A stretch of 45,048 bases of DNA from Pseudomonadota bacterium. Its GTDB lineage: Bacteria; Pseudomonadota; Alphaproteobacteria; Rhizobiales; Xanthobacteraceae. Position numbers and translations under genes: made by a program. The notes below the pieces were generated by a model. It did no database searches and was not told the DNA's origin. It saw only the letters and a list, made by a program, of their open reading frames with translations. The stretch lies in the NCBI GenBank assembly GCA_023449855.1, contig JAEXHR010000271.1, positions 1-45,048 of the forward strand, read 5' to 3'. Below, piece by piece: positions 34,936 through 43,910 of the stretch; position 1 is the stretch's first letter; every line of letters starts with the position of its first letter.

Positions 34936-35313
34936 TCAGGCTTTCATGCTGCTCATGAACATGCGATGGAAGGATTTTACGATCGCCGTGTTCAACGAGT
35001 AGTCGCGATTGATATCGCCGGCCTTGAGCATTTCCTGTTCGAGGCTGACCGAGTTACCGGAATGCACCGTTTCCCAGGTCTTTTCCTTGCGCATTGCCTG
35101 CGCTTCGACACGCGAACCGGTCGTAATGTGCATCGGCGACGTCACCGTCACCGGCACCACCTTGGCGTCGAGGATCTTGTTGAACGGTTCGATATCCTGG
35201 GCGCGGTAGCCCGGGGTATTTGCATTAGCCACGTTCGACGAGACCGCAGCTTGTCGTAGCGACAGCCATCGCTCATGCGACGAGGCGAGGTCCATAAGAT
35301 AGACGGGTCCCAC
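34936..35313 (-). CDS. flgB: Proximal rod protein FlgB
   Basis: This 125-residue protein has LRQAAVSSNVANANTPGYRAQDI and a C-terminal helix with DYSLNTAIVKSFHRMF. The GTG at 35313 is preferred because GGGG lies 5 bp upstream and the product then starts GPVYLMDLASSHERW, as in relatives. A GTG at 35331 would add six residues. It is the first gene of the flgB-flgC-fliE-flgG-flgA-flgI train. Confidence 0.9.
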   Translation of the reverse strand: MGPVYLMDLASSHERWLSLRQAAVSSNVANANTPGYRAQDIEPFNKILDAKVVPVTVTSPMHITTGSRVEAQAMRKEKTWETVHSGNSVSLEQEMLKAGDINRDYSLNTAIVKSFHRMFMSSMKA

Positions 35314-35399
35314 AGTGTCCCCACGATTCACGATTCATTAGGCTTGGTTTACGTCTGGAAACTTGTCCGAGGCTTGAGGTGCGCGAGCGGGCACGCGCC

Positions 35400-36479
35400 T
35401 CATGCATTCGTCTTCTGCTGCTTGCGCGAGTGCAGGAAGTAGATGATCTCCGCAACGGGGCGGAAAAACTCTGCGGGGATCATCCGGTCGATCTGTGCGA
35501 CGTCATACATCGAGCGCGCGAGCGCCTTGTCTTCGACCACGGGAACGTCGTTTTTCTCGGCGATTTCCCTGATCTTGAGTGCAATCAGGTCCTGTCCCTT
35601 GGCGAGCACGGTCGGCGCAGCGTCCTCACCCTGCTTGTATTTGAGCGCGATGGCGAAGTGAGTCGGATTCGCGATCACGAGCGTCGCCTTCGGCACGGCA
35701 GCCAGCATCGTGTTGCGGGCGCGATCGCGTGCCAGCGACCGCATGCGCGACTTCAGGATCGGATCGCCCTCGGCCTGCTTGAACTCGTCCTTGATCTCCT
35801 GCTTGGTCATGCGCATCTCGCGCCGCCAGTGGAAGCGCGCCCAGACCAGATCGAGCGAGACCAGGACGATGGTGGCAATGCTTATGGCCGAAACAAGACG
35901 CATCGCCGTCGTCAGGACGAGCTCCGGGACGGCGGTCGGATCGCTGAACAATGCATTCACGGCCACGGCCTCCTCGGCTCGCAGAACGATCGACACGACC
36001 AGGCTGACGGCAACGAATTTGAAAACCGACTTGGCGAACTCGACACGCCCCTGAGCGCCGAAGATGCGTTCCCATCCCTTCATGATCGAAATACGAGACA
36101 TTTCCGGTTGGATCCGGTCGAAGACCAGCCTTGGCGCATTCTGCAAGAATGACGACGCCAGCCCCGCAATCAACAGAACAATAACGATCGGAATGATCAG
36201 CCCGGCCGCGCTCATTCCGATCTCCGTAAGGAACGAGATCGCATCCGCACCGTTGCGAAGACGAATTCCCGATGGATCGTCGATCAGCCGGGCCAGAGTG
36301 TAAGTGAGCTTCCGAACATTGTCGGACATCAGGAAGCTCATGATAATCAACAAAGCGAGCATCGAGGCGAAGATCGGCGCTTCACGCGAGACGGGAATCT
36401 GGCCCTTCTCGATGGAATCGCGGACCTTCTTCTCGGTCGCCTCTTCGGTTTTGCTGTCCTTCTCGGGCGCCTCAGACAC
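35400..36479 (-). CDS. flhB: Export switch protein FlhB
   Basis: This 359-residue protein has four membrane helices. A cytoplasmic domain follows with the self-cleaving NPTH motif (271-274), which changes export from rod/hook to filament subunits together with FliK. The N-terminus KTEEATEKKVRDSIEKGQIPVSRE is typical (key words TEKKVRDS, KGQIP). It starts 12 bp after fliG. Confidence 0.97.
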   Translation of the reverse strand: MSEAPEKDSKTEEATEKKVRDSIEKGQIPVSREAPIFASMLALLIIMSFLMSDNVRKLTYTLARLIDDPSGIRLRNGADAISFLTEIGMSAAGLIIPIVIVLLIAGLASSFLQNAPRLVFDRIQPEMSRISIMKGWERIFGAQGRVEFAKSVFKFVAVSLVVSIVLRAEEAVAVNALFSDPTAVPELVLTTAMRLVSAISIATIVLVSLDLVWARFHWRREMRMTKQEIKDEFKQAEGDPILKSRMRSLARDRARNTMLAAVPKATLVIANPTHFAIALKYKQGEDAAPTVLAKGQDLIALKIREIAEKNDVPVVEDKALARSMYDVAQIDRMIPAEFFRPVAEIIYFLHSRKQQKTNA

Positions 36480-36491
36480 TGCAATCTATCT

Positions 36492-37526
36492 TCAGGTGAA
36501 AAACGACTGATCTTCCTGATCCGGATTGAGCTCGATCTCGCCGCGGCCGGCCATATCGAGCGCAAGATCCGTGATCGTGCGACGTGCATCGAGAATTTCG
36601 CGCTGATTGACGGGAATGCCGCTCGACAATTCGTGTTCGACCAGACGCCTGGTACGTCCTGCCAGCGACGACAGGATGAGCTCGCGGAACGCGGGCTCGG
36701 ACCCCTTCAGCGCCAACACCGTGCGATCGGTCGGCACCTGATCGAAGATCAGCATGCGCGCCTTCGCCGTCAGCTTTACGATATCGTCGAAGGTGAAGAG
36801 CATGCCCTTCAGGATTTCCGCCGACTTCGGCCGCGATTCCGTCAGGCTCTTCAGCGACTCTTCCATCTGCGCCCGCTCCATCTTGTTGATGATGTCGGCC
36901 ATGCGCGGATAGGTATCGGATGCCATATTGCGGGCGAAATTGATCATGAAGTCTTCGTGCATCGTCTTTTCGATGATGCCCATGGCATCCTCGACCACCG
37001 GCTTCAAACTCAGCATCCGTCGCATCAGGTCGTGGCGGATGTCCGGCGGCAGATGGCTCATCACGCGCGCCGCACAGGCGGGCTTGACGCGCGACAGGAT
37101 CAACGCCGCCGTCTGCGGATGCTCCTTGAGCAGATAGTTCGCGAGCAGACCTTCGGAGACGAGTGAGATACGCTCCCACACCGATTTTGTTTTGTTGCCG
37201 AGTACTTCCGAAATGATGTCGGTGATCTGATCCGGCGGGAGCACGCCATTGAGCAGCTTTTCGAGCTCGCCGACCGTGCCGAAGATATTCGGCCCTTGCG
37301 AGAAGTTCTGCGCGAACTCCTCGATGATCGCCTCCAGTTCGGACGTCGAGATCGGCTTCAGTTCGGCCGCGGCGCGCGTGACCAGCTTGATCTCGTCGGG
37401 ATCGAACTCCTTGAGGATTCCGCCGGAAAGGTCTCGGCCCATGGCCAGCAGAAGCACGGCAGCTTTCTCCGTGCCGCCCAGGGGCCTTACGGAGGTATTG
37501 CGCTTGACGGGTGCGTTGAATGCCAT
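36492..37526 (-). CDS. fliG: Motor switch protein FliG
   Basis: This 344-residue protein is of normal length. It has GTEKAAVLLLAMG near the start, the middle-domain EHPQTAALILSRVKP (the EHPQT surface for FliM) and the C-terminal torque domain MLIFDQVPTDRTVLALKG. It is the rotor partner of MotA. Confidence 0.97.
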   Translation of the reverse strand: MAFNAPVKRNTSVRPLGGTEKAAVLLLAMGRDLSGGILKEFDPDEIKLVTRAAAELKPISTSELEAIIEEFAQNFSQGPNIFGTVGELEKLLNGVLPPDQITDIISEVLGNKTKSVWERISLVSEGLLANYLLKEHPQTAALILSRVKPACAARVMSHLPPDIRHDLMRRMLSLKPVVEDAMGIIEKTMHEDFMINFARNMASDTYPRMADIINKMERAQMEESLKSLTESRPKSAEILKGMLFTFDDIVKLTAKARMLIFDQVPTDRTVLALKGSEPAFRELILSSLAGRTRRLVEHELSSGIPVNQREILDARRTITDLALDMAGRGEIELNPDQEDQSFFT

Positions 37527-37538
37527 GGGCGGCCTCTA

Positions 37539-37928
37539 TCAGGCGTCCGGATCTCCGGACATGCCACCGACGATTTCCGTCAGGGACACGCCGAAACGCG
37601 AATTTTCGTCTTCCACCACGACCACGGCGCCACGCGCCACGATGCGGCCGTTGACGACCACTTCGACAGGTTCGCCGACGCGATGATCGAGCGGGATCAC
37701 GGCCCCGCGGCCAAGCTTCATCAGATCTGCCACCGGCATGGTTGCGGAACCGAGCAGCACCTGCACGGTGACCGGAATCCGCAAGATCGGCTCGATATTC
37801 GTCAGACGGCTGGTCTCTTCGGCAGCGCGCGCCGCCAGGTCCGCCAGCTTGCCGAACGACGCCTTTTCCGCGCCGAGTGTATCGGCTGCGATTGCAGTCG
37901 CCGGGTCGGCTTCGAATGGTTGTTTCAT
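37539..37928 (-). CDS. fliN: Motor switch protein FliN
   Basis: This 129-residue protein from ATG 37928 has an Ala-rich N-terminus and the SpoA domain: IPVTVQVLLGSATMPVADLMKLGRGAVIPLD (key words LGSA and LGRGAVI), then VNGRIVARGAVVVVEDENSRFGVSLTEIV (key end RFGVSLTEI). It forms the bottom of the C ring. Confidence 0.95.
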   Translation of the reverse strand: MKQPFEADPATAIAADTLGAEKASFGKLADLAARAAEETSRLTNIEPILRIPVTVQVLLGSATMPVADLMKLGRGAVIPLDHRVGEPVEVVVNGRIVARGAVVVVEDENSRFGVSLTEIVGGMSGDPDA

Positions 37929-37963
37929 GGTCCCCTGCCTTCCAGAAATGAATTCGCTAGATC

Positions 37964-38242
37964 TCACGCCGGACTGGCGTTGCGCGCATCGATCTCGGCG
38001 ATCGTTCGCCGCGCTTCATCGATCTTGTCGCCGAGTGCGTGAACCATCTGCCGGCCGTCGGCACTGAATTCACGGACCATCACGACCATGTCGTCGACTG
38101 TCTCGTTGGTCTTGCTGAGCACCTGTGTGAACTCGCCTTGGTGCGCGCGCAGCCGCACTAGTTCGCGATGCATCCTGGTGACGCGAAAGCTCGTAAAAAG
38201 CAGGGCAACGAAAAGAACGATATCAACGATTGAGGATATCAT
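37964..38242 (-). CDS. Small membrane-anchored coiled-coil protein between fliM and fliN
   Basis: This 92-residue protein has a membrane helix at residues 3-20 and then a charged coiled coil with FTQVLSKTNETVDDMVVMVREFSADGRQMV (key words LSKTNETVDDM). It resembles the DUF6468 proteins found in alphaproteobacterial flagellar clusters, whose job is unknown; this match is from memory. It overlaps the fliM stop by 20 bp, so expression is coupled. Confidence 0.65.
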   Translation of the reverse strand: MISSIVDIVLFVALLFTSFRVTRMHRELVRLRAHQGEFTQVLSKTNETVDDMVVMVREFSADGRQMVHALGDKIDEARRTIAEIDARNASPA

Positions 38243-39158
38243 CGATGAACTCCCGCTTCTGATCCCCGGACTCCTTGACCTGCAGCGAATAGACGCCGTT
38301 CATCTGGCCGAGCTGGCACCAGAACAGGCGCTGCTCGTTACACTCCAGCCGAACCAGCGTGTCCGGCGTAGCATTCAGCTGCAACACCTGACCGACCTTG
38401 AAATTGGCGACTTCGCCGAGAGTGAATTGCCGCTCCTCGAGGATCGCCTTCAACGTGACCTCGGTGCGCTTGATCTCGCTATGCAGCTGGCGACTCCACT
38501 TCGGATCGGTCGAAGCCGATTCGCCGGAGACGATCTGCGACATCGCGGTGCGGATCGGATTGAGGGCCGCATGCGGGATGACGATGAACATCTCGCCGCC
38601 CCGGTCGAGGGCCTGGAGCAGGATCTTGGAGCAGACCGCCATATTATTGAGACGACCAATCGCCAGATAGTCCATCCGCGTTTCGACGCGTTCGAGGTTG
38701 AAGGTGACCTCGGTCGCCCGTTCGAACGAGGACTGCAGCGCCTTGCCGAAGCGCTCGAACAGCGCCTGCGCCACATGCAGCTCCACATTCGAGAACACGC
38801 GCGGCATATCGAGTGGCGGCTCCGCACCATCGGCACCGAACAAGAGCTCGATCATCGTATAGACGAAGTCGCGATCGAACCCGATCAGGACGCGCGCGTC
38901 CCACGCCTGCGCGTAGAAGACAGCGGCAATGGCTTCGCCTTCGTGACGGTCCAGGATATCCGACAGACGCTCGCTGCCGACGCTCATCAGCGAGAAATAG
39001 GATTGCGACGGCGACATCGAGCGCAGGCTTTCGGCGCACAGATTGGTCATCGTGTCGAAGATCACATGCAGCATCGGCATGCGTTCGACGGAAATCCCCG
39101 CCGCGCCGAGAAGCTGATCCGATCCCTGCTCCGTACGGCCCGTCTTCACGTCCGACAT
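38223..39158 (-). CDS. fliM: Motor switch protein FliM
   Basis: This 311-residue protein has a CheC-like middle (PMLHVIFDTMTNLCAESL; FDRDFVYTMIELLFG; FSNVELHVAQALFERF) and a C-terminal SpoA domain (VNFKVGQVLQLNATP-type region). The usual N-terminal CheY-binding motif (LSQAEIDALL in enterics) is not seen in the first 30 residues. Its ATG overlaps the motA stop (TGATG). Confidence 0.88.
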   Translation of the reverse strand: MSDVKTGRTEQGSDQLLGAAGISVERMPMLHVIFDTMTNLCAESLRSMSPSQSYFSLMSVGSERLSDILDRHEGEAIAAVFYAQAWDARVLIGFDRDFVYTMIELLFGADGAEPPLDMPRVFSNVELHVAQALFERFGKALQSSFERATEVTFNLERVETRMDYLAIGRLNNMAVCSKILLQALDRGGEMFIVIPHAALNPIRTAMSQIVSGESASTDPKWSRQLHSEIKRTEVTLKAILEERQFTLGEVANFKVGQVLQLNATPDTLVRLECNEQRLFWCQLGQMNGVYSLQVKESGDQKREFIDDILNR

Positions 39159-40060
39159 CAGCCGCGTGCTCCTGCTTTGGCCGGTTCGGCCTGTTCAGCC
39201 TTGCCAGCCCCGCCGGTGATGGTCTCGCTTTCGACCACATCGATGGACGGACGATCCGCGGGACCGATCATCTTGCGGCCGTGCTCGATCGCGATCTGCG
39301 GCAGCGCGCCGTTCATGAAGGCGAGCAACGATTGCTTGACGATCACATAGAGACGCGCCCGCTGCTCGCGCACCATCTTCACCTTGAGCGCCAGCGGCGC
39401 GACGATGCCGTAGGACAGGAAGATGCCGACGAAGGTGCCGACCAGCGCGGCGCCGATGAAGCCACCGAGCAATTTCGGCGATTGATCGAGCGCGCCCATT
39501 GCCTTGATGACGCCGAGCACCGCCGCCACGATACCGAGCGCAGGGAGGCCTTCTGCGATCATCATCAACGCGTTGTAGGGTTTCAATTTACTGCGGACGA
39601 TGGTTTCGATTTCCTCGTCCATCAATGCCTCGATCTCATGGGTGCGTGCGCTGCCCATAACCAACAGGCGGAAATAGTCACAGATGAACTGAGTCAGCGG
39701 CTCGTTGGCGAGCACAGTCGGGAAGGCTGTGAAGATTTCCGAGGATGACGGATCGTCGATATGCGCTTCGACCTCGTTACGGCCCTTGTTGCGCACTTCC
39801 CGCATCAGGGAGTGCATCAAACCGAGCAGATCGAGATAATGCCGCTGCTTCGGGACGTCGACCGTGATCGCCTGGACGGTCGCCTTGCCCGTGTCCATCA
39901 CGACCTTCCAGGGATTGGCGACGACGAAGGTACCGGCCGACATCCCCATGATGATGACGAATTCCCAGGGCTGCCAGATGACAGCGAGATGCCCGCCCAT
40001 CGCAACATAGCCGCCGATCAGACTGGCGAGTGTGATGATGACACCGATGAGAACGTTCAA
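39158..40060 (-). CDS. motA: Stator protein MotA
   Basis: This 300-residue protein is taken from TTG 40060 (NVLIGVIITLASLIGGYVAMGGHL follows; key words MNVLIG-like start and AMGGHL), with GGAG 8 bp upstream. A GTG at 40066 is the alternative. Four membrane helices are seen. The cytoplasmic loop has LMREVRNKGRNEVE with the charged residues that touch FliG. Conserved prolines are in EGLPALGIVAAVLGV and YGIVAPLA. It is the proton channel partner of MotB and heads the minus-strand train. Confidence 0.93.
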   Translation of the reverse strand: MNVLIGVIITLASLIGGYVAMGGHLAVIWQPWEFVIIMGMSAGTFVVANPWKVVMDTGKATVQAITVDVPKQRHYLDLLGLMHSLMREVRNKGRNEVEAHIDDPSSSEIFTAFPTVLANEPLTQFICDYFRLLVMGSARTHEIEALMDEEIETIVRSKLKPYNALMMIAEGLPALGIVAAVLGVIKAMGALDQSPKLLGGFIGAALVGTFVGIFLSYGIVAPLALKVKMVREQRARLYVIVKQSLLAFMNGALPQIAIEHGRKMIGPADRPSIDVVESETITGGAGKAEQAEPAKAGARG

Positions 40061-40208
40061 GCGCACCGCTCCGACTTGAGGATATGACTCCTGTAGGCAT
40101 CGATGCTTGCACGAAGCTGACATCCTCCATTTCCGGCCAGCCCCGGACAAGCCTGCTCGGGGAATTTGCATGCAGTCGCGCACGCGAACCTGAAACTCGG
40201 ATTCCAAG
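40061..40208. promoter_or_regulatory. Divergent promoter region between motA and flgF
   Basis: The 148 bp separate two divergent transcripts, so at least two promoters are expected. I cannot point to convincing sigma boxes. Neither motA nor flgF has a strong canonical start signal. Confidence 0.4.
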
Positions 40209-40982
40209 ATGCAATCAGCGCTCTATGTCAGCCTTTCGGCCCAGGTCTCGCTTGAGAAACGGCTGGAAACCATCGCCAACAACATGGCGAATGTGAAAAC
40301 GGCGGCATTCCGCGCCGACGCCGTGAAATTCGAGACCGCACTGTCGCGCGCGGCGACCCAGCCCGTCGCCTTTGCATCGCCCGGCCAGAACTTCATCTCG
40401 CGCAAGGAAGGCGCGGTGACGCAGACCGGCAATCCGCTCGATGTGGCGATCGCCGGCAACAGCATGGCCGCCTATCCCGGCGGTCCCGATCCCGGCGCGA
40501 CCACCTGGATGGCCTTCCAGGGCCCCAATGGCCCCGTCTATACCCGCGACGGCCGCATGCAGATGGACATCAACGGCCAGCTCCGCACGCTGGCCGGCTA
40601 TCCCGTGCTCGATTCCGGCGGCACGCCGATCATCGTCGATCCCGATGGCGGCGCGCTGACCATCTCGCGCGACGGCACCATTTCGCAGGGAATCAACCAG
40701 GTCGGCCAGCTCGGCCTGTTCGACATCGCCTCCGACGCGAAGCTGGAGCGATTCGGCAATTCCGGCGTGATCCCGGACAAGCCGGCGACCGCGGCGCTCG
40801 ATTTCGTCACCGTCGGCTTCCAGCAGGGCTTCGTCGAAGGATCGAATGTCGATCCGCTCACCGAGCTCACCCACATGATGATGGCGACACGCACCTTCCA
40901 GAATGTGAGCTCGCTGATTCAGGACTCCGAAAGCTCAGTCCAGAACGCCATTCGTACCCTCGGCGATCCGTCCAAAGCCTGA
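40209..40982 (+). CDS. flgF: Proximal rod protein FlgF
   Basis: This 257-residue axial protein has AQVSLEKRLETIANNMANVKT near the start (key words IANNMANV) and LTELTHMMMATRTFQNVSSLIQD at the end (key words MATRTFQNV). Length and the modified terminal motifs point to FlgF rather than FlgG. It is read with fliI, opposite to the rest of the cluster. Confidence 0.93.
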   Translation: MQSALYVSLSAQVSLEKRLETIANNMANVKTAAFRADAVKFETALSRAATQPVAFASPGQNFISRKEGAVTQTGNPLDVAIAGNSMAAYPGGPDPGATTWMAFQGPNGPVYTRDGRMQMDINGQLRTLAGYPVLDSGGTPIIVDPDGGALTISRDGTISQGINQVGQLGLFDIASDAKLERFGNSGVIPDKPATAALDFVTVGFQQGFVEGSNVDPLTELTHMMMATRTFQNVSSLIQDSESSVQNAIRTLGDPSKA

Positions 40983-41000
40983 GGCTGACCGGAGTTTGAG

Positions 41001-42332
41001 ATGAACGCGCTCGAAAAGCTCGAATCCACCATCGCCGTTTTGCGCAAGGACGTGCCGGTGGTCCGCGTCGGCGGCCTCGTCTCGGAAGTGACCTCGACCC
41101 ATTTCCGGGTCTCGGGCCTCGCGCGCCATGTCAAACTCGGCGAATTGATCGGGCTCGAGATCGACGAGAAGGTCCATCTCAGCGAAGTCGTGCGCATCGA
41201 TAATGACGGCGTCACCGCCAAGCCGTTCGAATCGAATATCGCCGCCGGCCTCGGCCTGCCCGCCTTTCGCATGCCGCCGAAAGCGCTGACGCCGCATCCG
41301 GGCTGGAAGGGCCGCGTCATCAATGCGCTCGGGGAGCCGCTCGACGGCCTCGGCGACATGCCGGTAGGCGAGCGCGCGATGCAGACTGACGGCGATCCGC
41401 CGCCGGCCTTGAAACGTTCGCGCGTCAGCAAGCCGCTGCGCACCGGCGTCAAGGTGATCGACCTGTTCACGCCGCTCTGCATGGGTCAGCGTATCGGCAT
41501 CTTCGCTGGCTCCGGCGTCGGCAAGACAACGCTGCTGTCGATGCTGGCGCGCAGCACTGGCTTCGACACCGTCGTCACCGCTCTGGTCGGCGAACGCGGC
41601 CGCGAAGTGCGCGAGTTTCTGGAAGAATCTCTCGTCCATCACAAGACCCGTGCCGTCACCGTCGTTTCCACGGCCGACCAAAGCCCGATTATGCGGCGCC
41701 TGGCGCCGAAGACGGCCATGACCATCGCCGAATATTTCCGCGATCGCGGCGAATCGGTGCTGCTGATCGTCGATTCGGTCACGCGCTTCGCCCATGCCTC
41801 GCGCGAAGTGGCGCTGGCGACCGGCGAGCCTGCGATCGCACGCGGCTATGCGCCTAGCGTCTTCAGCGAGTTGCCGCGCCTGCTGGAACGCTCGGGACCC
41901 GGTCTCGAAGGTCAGGGCAACATCACCGGCGTGTTCGCCGTGCTGGTCGATGGCGACGACCATAACGAACCTGTGGCGGACACCGTGCGCGGCACGCTCG
42001 ACGGCCATATCGTGCTCGACCGCGACGTCGCCGATCAGGGACGCTATCCCGCGGTCAACGTCCTCGCCTCGGTGTCGCGCCTCGGACAGCATGTCTGGTC
42101 GCCGGAGGAAGCCACGCTGGTGCGCAAGCTGCGCGCGATGATCGCGCGCTTCGAGGACACCCGCGATCTTCGTCTGATGGGCGGCTATCAGCCCGGCCGC
42201 GACAGCGAACTCGATCAGGCCGTCAACCTTGTTCCGAAAATCTACAACGTGCTCGGCCAGTTGCCGTCCGAGCCGCCCTGCGCCGAGCCGTTCCAGGATC
42301 TGCTCGCCGTCATCAAGAGCGCGATCGGCTGA
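41001..42332 (+). CDS. fliI: Flagellar export ATPase FliI
   Basis: This 443-residue protein is F1-type. It has Walker A AGSGVGKT (169-176), GERGREVREFLEE, Walker B VLLIVDSVTRFA and GGYQPGRDSELDQAV. It energises delivery of export substrates. It lies 18 bp after flgF with GGAG upstream, in a two-gene transcript closed by a strong hairpin. Confidence 0.97.
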   Translation: MNALEKLESTIAVLRKDVPVVRVGGLVSEVTSTHFRVSGLARHVKLGELIGLEIDEKVHLSEVVRIDNDGVTAKPFESNIAAGLGLPAFRMPPKALTPHPGWKGRVINALGEPLDGLGDMPVGERAMQTDGDPPPALKRSRVSKPLRTGVKVIDLFTPLCMGQRIGIFAGSGVGKTTLLSMLARSTGFDTVVTALVGERGREVREFLEESLVHHKTRAVTVVSTADQSPIMRRLAPKTAMTIAEYFRDRGESVLLIVDSVTRFAHASREVALATGEPAIARGYAPSVFSELPRLLERSGPGLEGQGNITGVFAVLVDGDDHNEPVADTVRGTLDGHIVLDRDVADQGRYPAVNVLASVSRLGQHVWSPEEATLVRKLRAMIARFEDTRDLRLMGGYQPGRDSELDQAVNLVPKIYNVLGQLPSEPPCAEPFQDLLAVIKSAIG

Positions 42333-42340
42333 CGCGGCAA

Positions 42341-42370
42341 TTGTTTCGTGCCTGCGTTGGCACGAAACAA
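42341..42370 (+). terminator. Terminator after fliI
   Basis: A perfect 12-bp stem TTGTTTCGTGCC / GGCACGAAACAA with a 6-nt loop starts 8 bp after the fliI stop. There is no long T tract. Confidence 0.75.
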
Positions 42371-42488
42371 AAGTCCGCCCCCACGAAGCCGTTTTCCGCG
42401 GCGGCGCCAAAGCCCGGAAACCCGACGCGGCTATCCATCCGCCCAACGACGCAGCGGACATCGCTGCCCCCTTTGGACGGAGACAGCC

Positions 42489-42719
42489 ATGCGCATCCTC
42501 AGCTTCATTCTCGCCTTCGGCTTCGCTCTTGCGGCTCCCAGCTTCAACGCAACAGCGGACAACAGCCTGCCGGGCGCGGGCACCTTCACCTATTCCGGCG
42601 TCCAACTGCAAAACTCGACGACCGTCGCGCATCTGACGCTGGCACCCCGCGGCAAGCCAACCCCGGTCGGCACGCAAGGCAACGCACGCGATGCCGCTGG
42701 CAATGTGGCGCGCGGCTGA
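42489..42719 (+). CDS. Small secreted protein of unknown function
   Basis: This 76-residue product from ATG 42489 has GGAG 6 bp upstream. A signal peptide (LSFILAFGFALAAPSFNATA) precedes a short mature part, TFTYSGVQLQNSTTVAHL and a Pro/Gly tail. No family is recognised. It lies after fliI but behind the terminator, so a separate promoter is likely. Confidence 0.6.
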   Translation: MRILSFILAFGFALAAPSFNATADNSLPGAGTFTYSGVQLQNSTTVAHLTLAPRGKPTPVGTQGNARDAAGNVARG

Positions 42720-42740
42720 GGCTGCGATTGCAATTGATGG

Positions 42741-43910
42741 TTAGCCGGCGTCGCGACGGCTGTCGGCGTCGCTATCCGGTTCTTCGTCCGACCATTTCCA
42801 GCGTCCGCCGCCGGCACGCTTTGCGGCATAGAGCGCCCGATCGACCTGTTGGAGCAGATCCGACGTGGTGGCTTCCGGATGATCCATCGCACCGGTGACG
42901 AGAATGCCTGCGCTGGCGCCAATGCGGATCGGGATATCGCCGACCCGATAGGGCATCGAGAGCGCTGCGACCGCCCGGCGGGCCATCGAGAGCGCCACCT
43001 CACGGCCGGCATCGCCGGTCTGCACGCTCCTCAACAGCATGAATTCGTCGCCGCCGAACCGGCACGCCATGCCGTGATCGCCCATGCATTCGCGAAGGCG
43101 GGCCGCCACCTGACGCAGCAATTCGTCGCCGGCATGATGTCCGTGCCGATCGTTCACCGGCTTGAAGCCATCGAGATCGATGGCGATGATCGCCACATGG
43201 CCGCTGCCATTCTGCAACGCAGAAACGAAAGCCGCCCGGTTCGGCAGGCCGGTGAGGAAATCCTGACTGGCCTGCTTTGCCAACGCATGCTTGGCCTCGA
43301 GGCGTTCGATGAAGGCAGTGCTGAGATGGCGGGATGCTTCGCGTAGCGTCAGCCAGAAAAGGAACAGCATGACGGCGCCGATGGAATAGGACGCCTCGGG
43401 CCGCATGAAGGCAGCCGTGACAATGGGCCCGAACAGCAATGCCGCCGTGAGCAGCACGATCCACGGGCGGATCGCGGCGCGCGAGACCATGCCGACGCAG
43501 AACGACATCGCCAGGCCGAAAGCGAGCCACGCTCCCGGCGCATCGCCGAGCTGCAGCGCGCGGAACGACAGCATGCCGAGCGACACGCCGAAGGTCGCAG
43601 CGCCGATGCCGTAGATGCGTTCCCAGCGGATGACGCCGGCATCCGAGGCATGCGCCCCCCGCAACTTGTAGAGACGCAGGCTGACGATGCGGCTGGCAGC
43701 CGTGATGAAGACGAACAGCGAAATGATCGAATAGACGGGATCGCCGCTCATCCAGGCCAGCGCCACGCCGCCGATCACCGAAGTCAGGCCAATCGCCGCG
43801 ACTTGCGGCAATGAGGTGTATAGCAGCTCGACGAGCTCGCGCCGGATCTGCGGATTTGGATGTCGGAAGCTAGAACGAACGGCACTGTCCATGGCGCGGG
43901 ACCATGCCAC
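42741..43910 (-). CDS. Membrane diguanylate cyclase (GGDEF)
   Basis: This 389-residue protein starts at GTG 43910 with AGGGA 4 bp upstream; ATG 43892 is the alternative. The N-terminal half has about six membrane helices (35-190). The GGDEF domain follows: DFLTGLPNRAAF, IDLDGFKPVNDRHGHHAGDELL (key words DLDGFK and GHHAGDELL) and the active motif GGDEF (286-290). It should make cyclic di-GMP. The RxxD product-inhibition site five residues before GGDEF is absent, so feedback control may be weak. Beside a flagellar cluster it may set the motile-sessile choice, which is inference. Confidence 0.9.
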   Translation of the reverse strand: MAWSRAMDSAVRSSFRHPNPQIRRELVELLYTSLPQVAAIGLTSVIGGVALAWMSGDPVYSIISLFVFITAASRIVSLRLYKLRGAHASDAGVIRWERIYGIGAATFGVSLGMLSFRALQLGDAPGAWLAFGLAMSFCVGMVSRAAIRPWIVLLTAALLFGPIVTAAFMRPEASYSIGAVMLFLFWLTLREASRHLSTAFIERLEAKHALAKQASQDFLTGLPNRAAFVSALQNGSGHVAIIAIDLDGFKPVNDRHGHHAGDELLRQVAARLRECMGDHGMACRFGGDEFMLLRSVQTGDAGREVALSMARRAVAALSMPYRVGDIPIRIGASAGILVTGAMDHPEATTSDLLQQVDRALYAAKRAGGGRWKWSDEEPDSDADSRRDAG

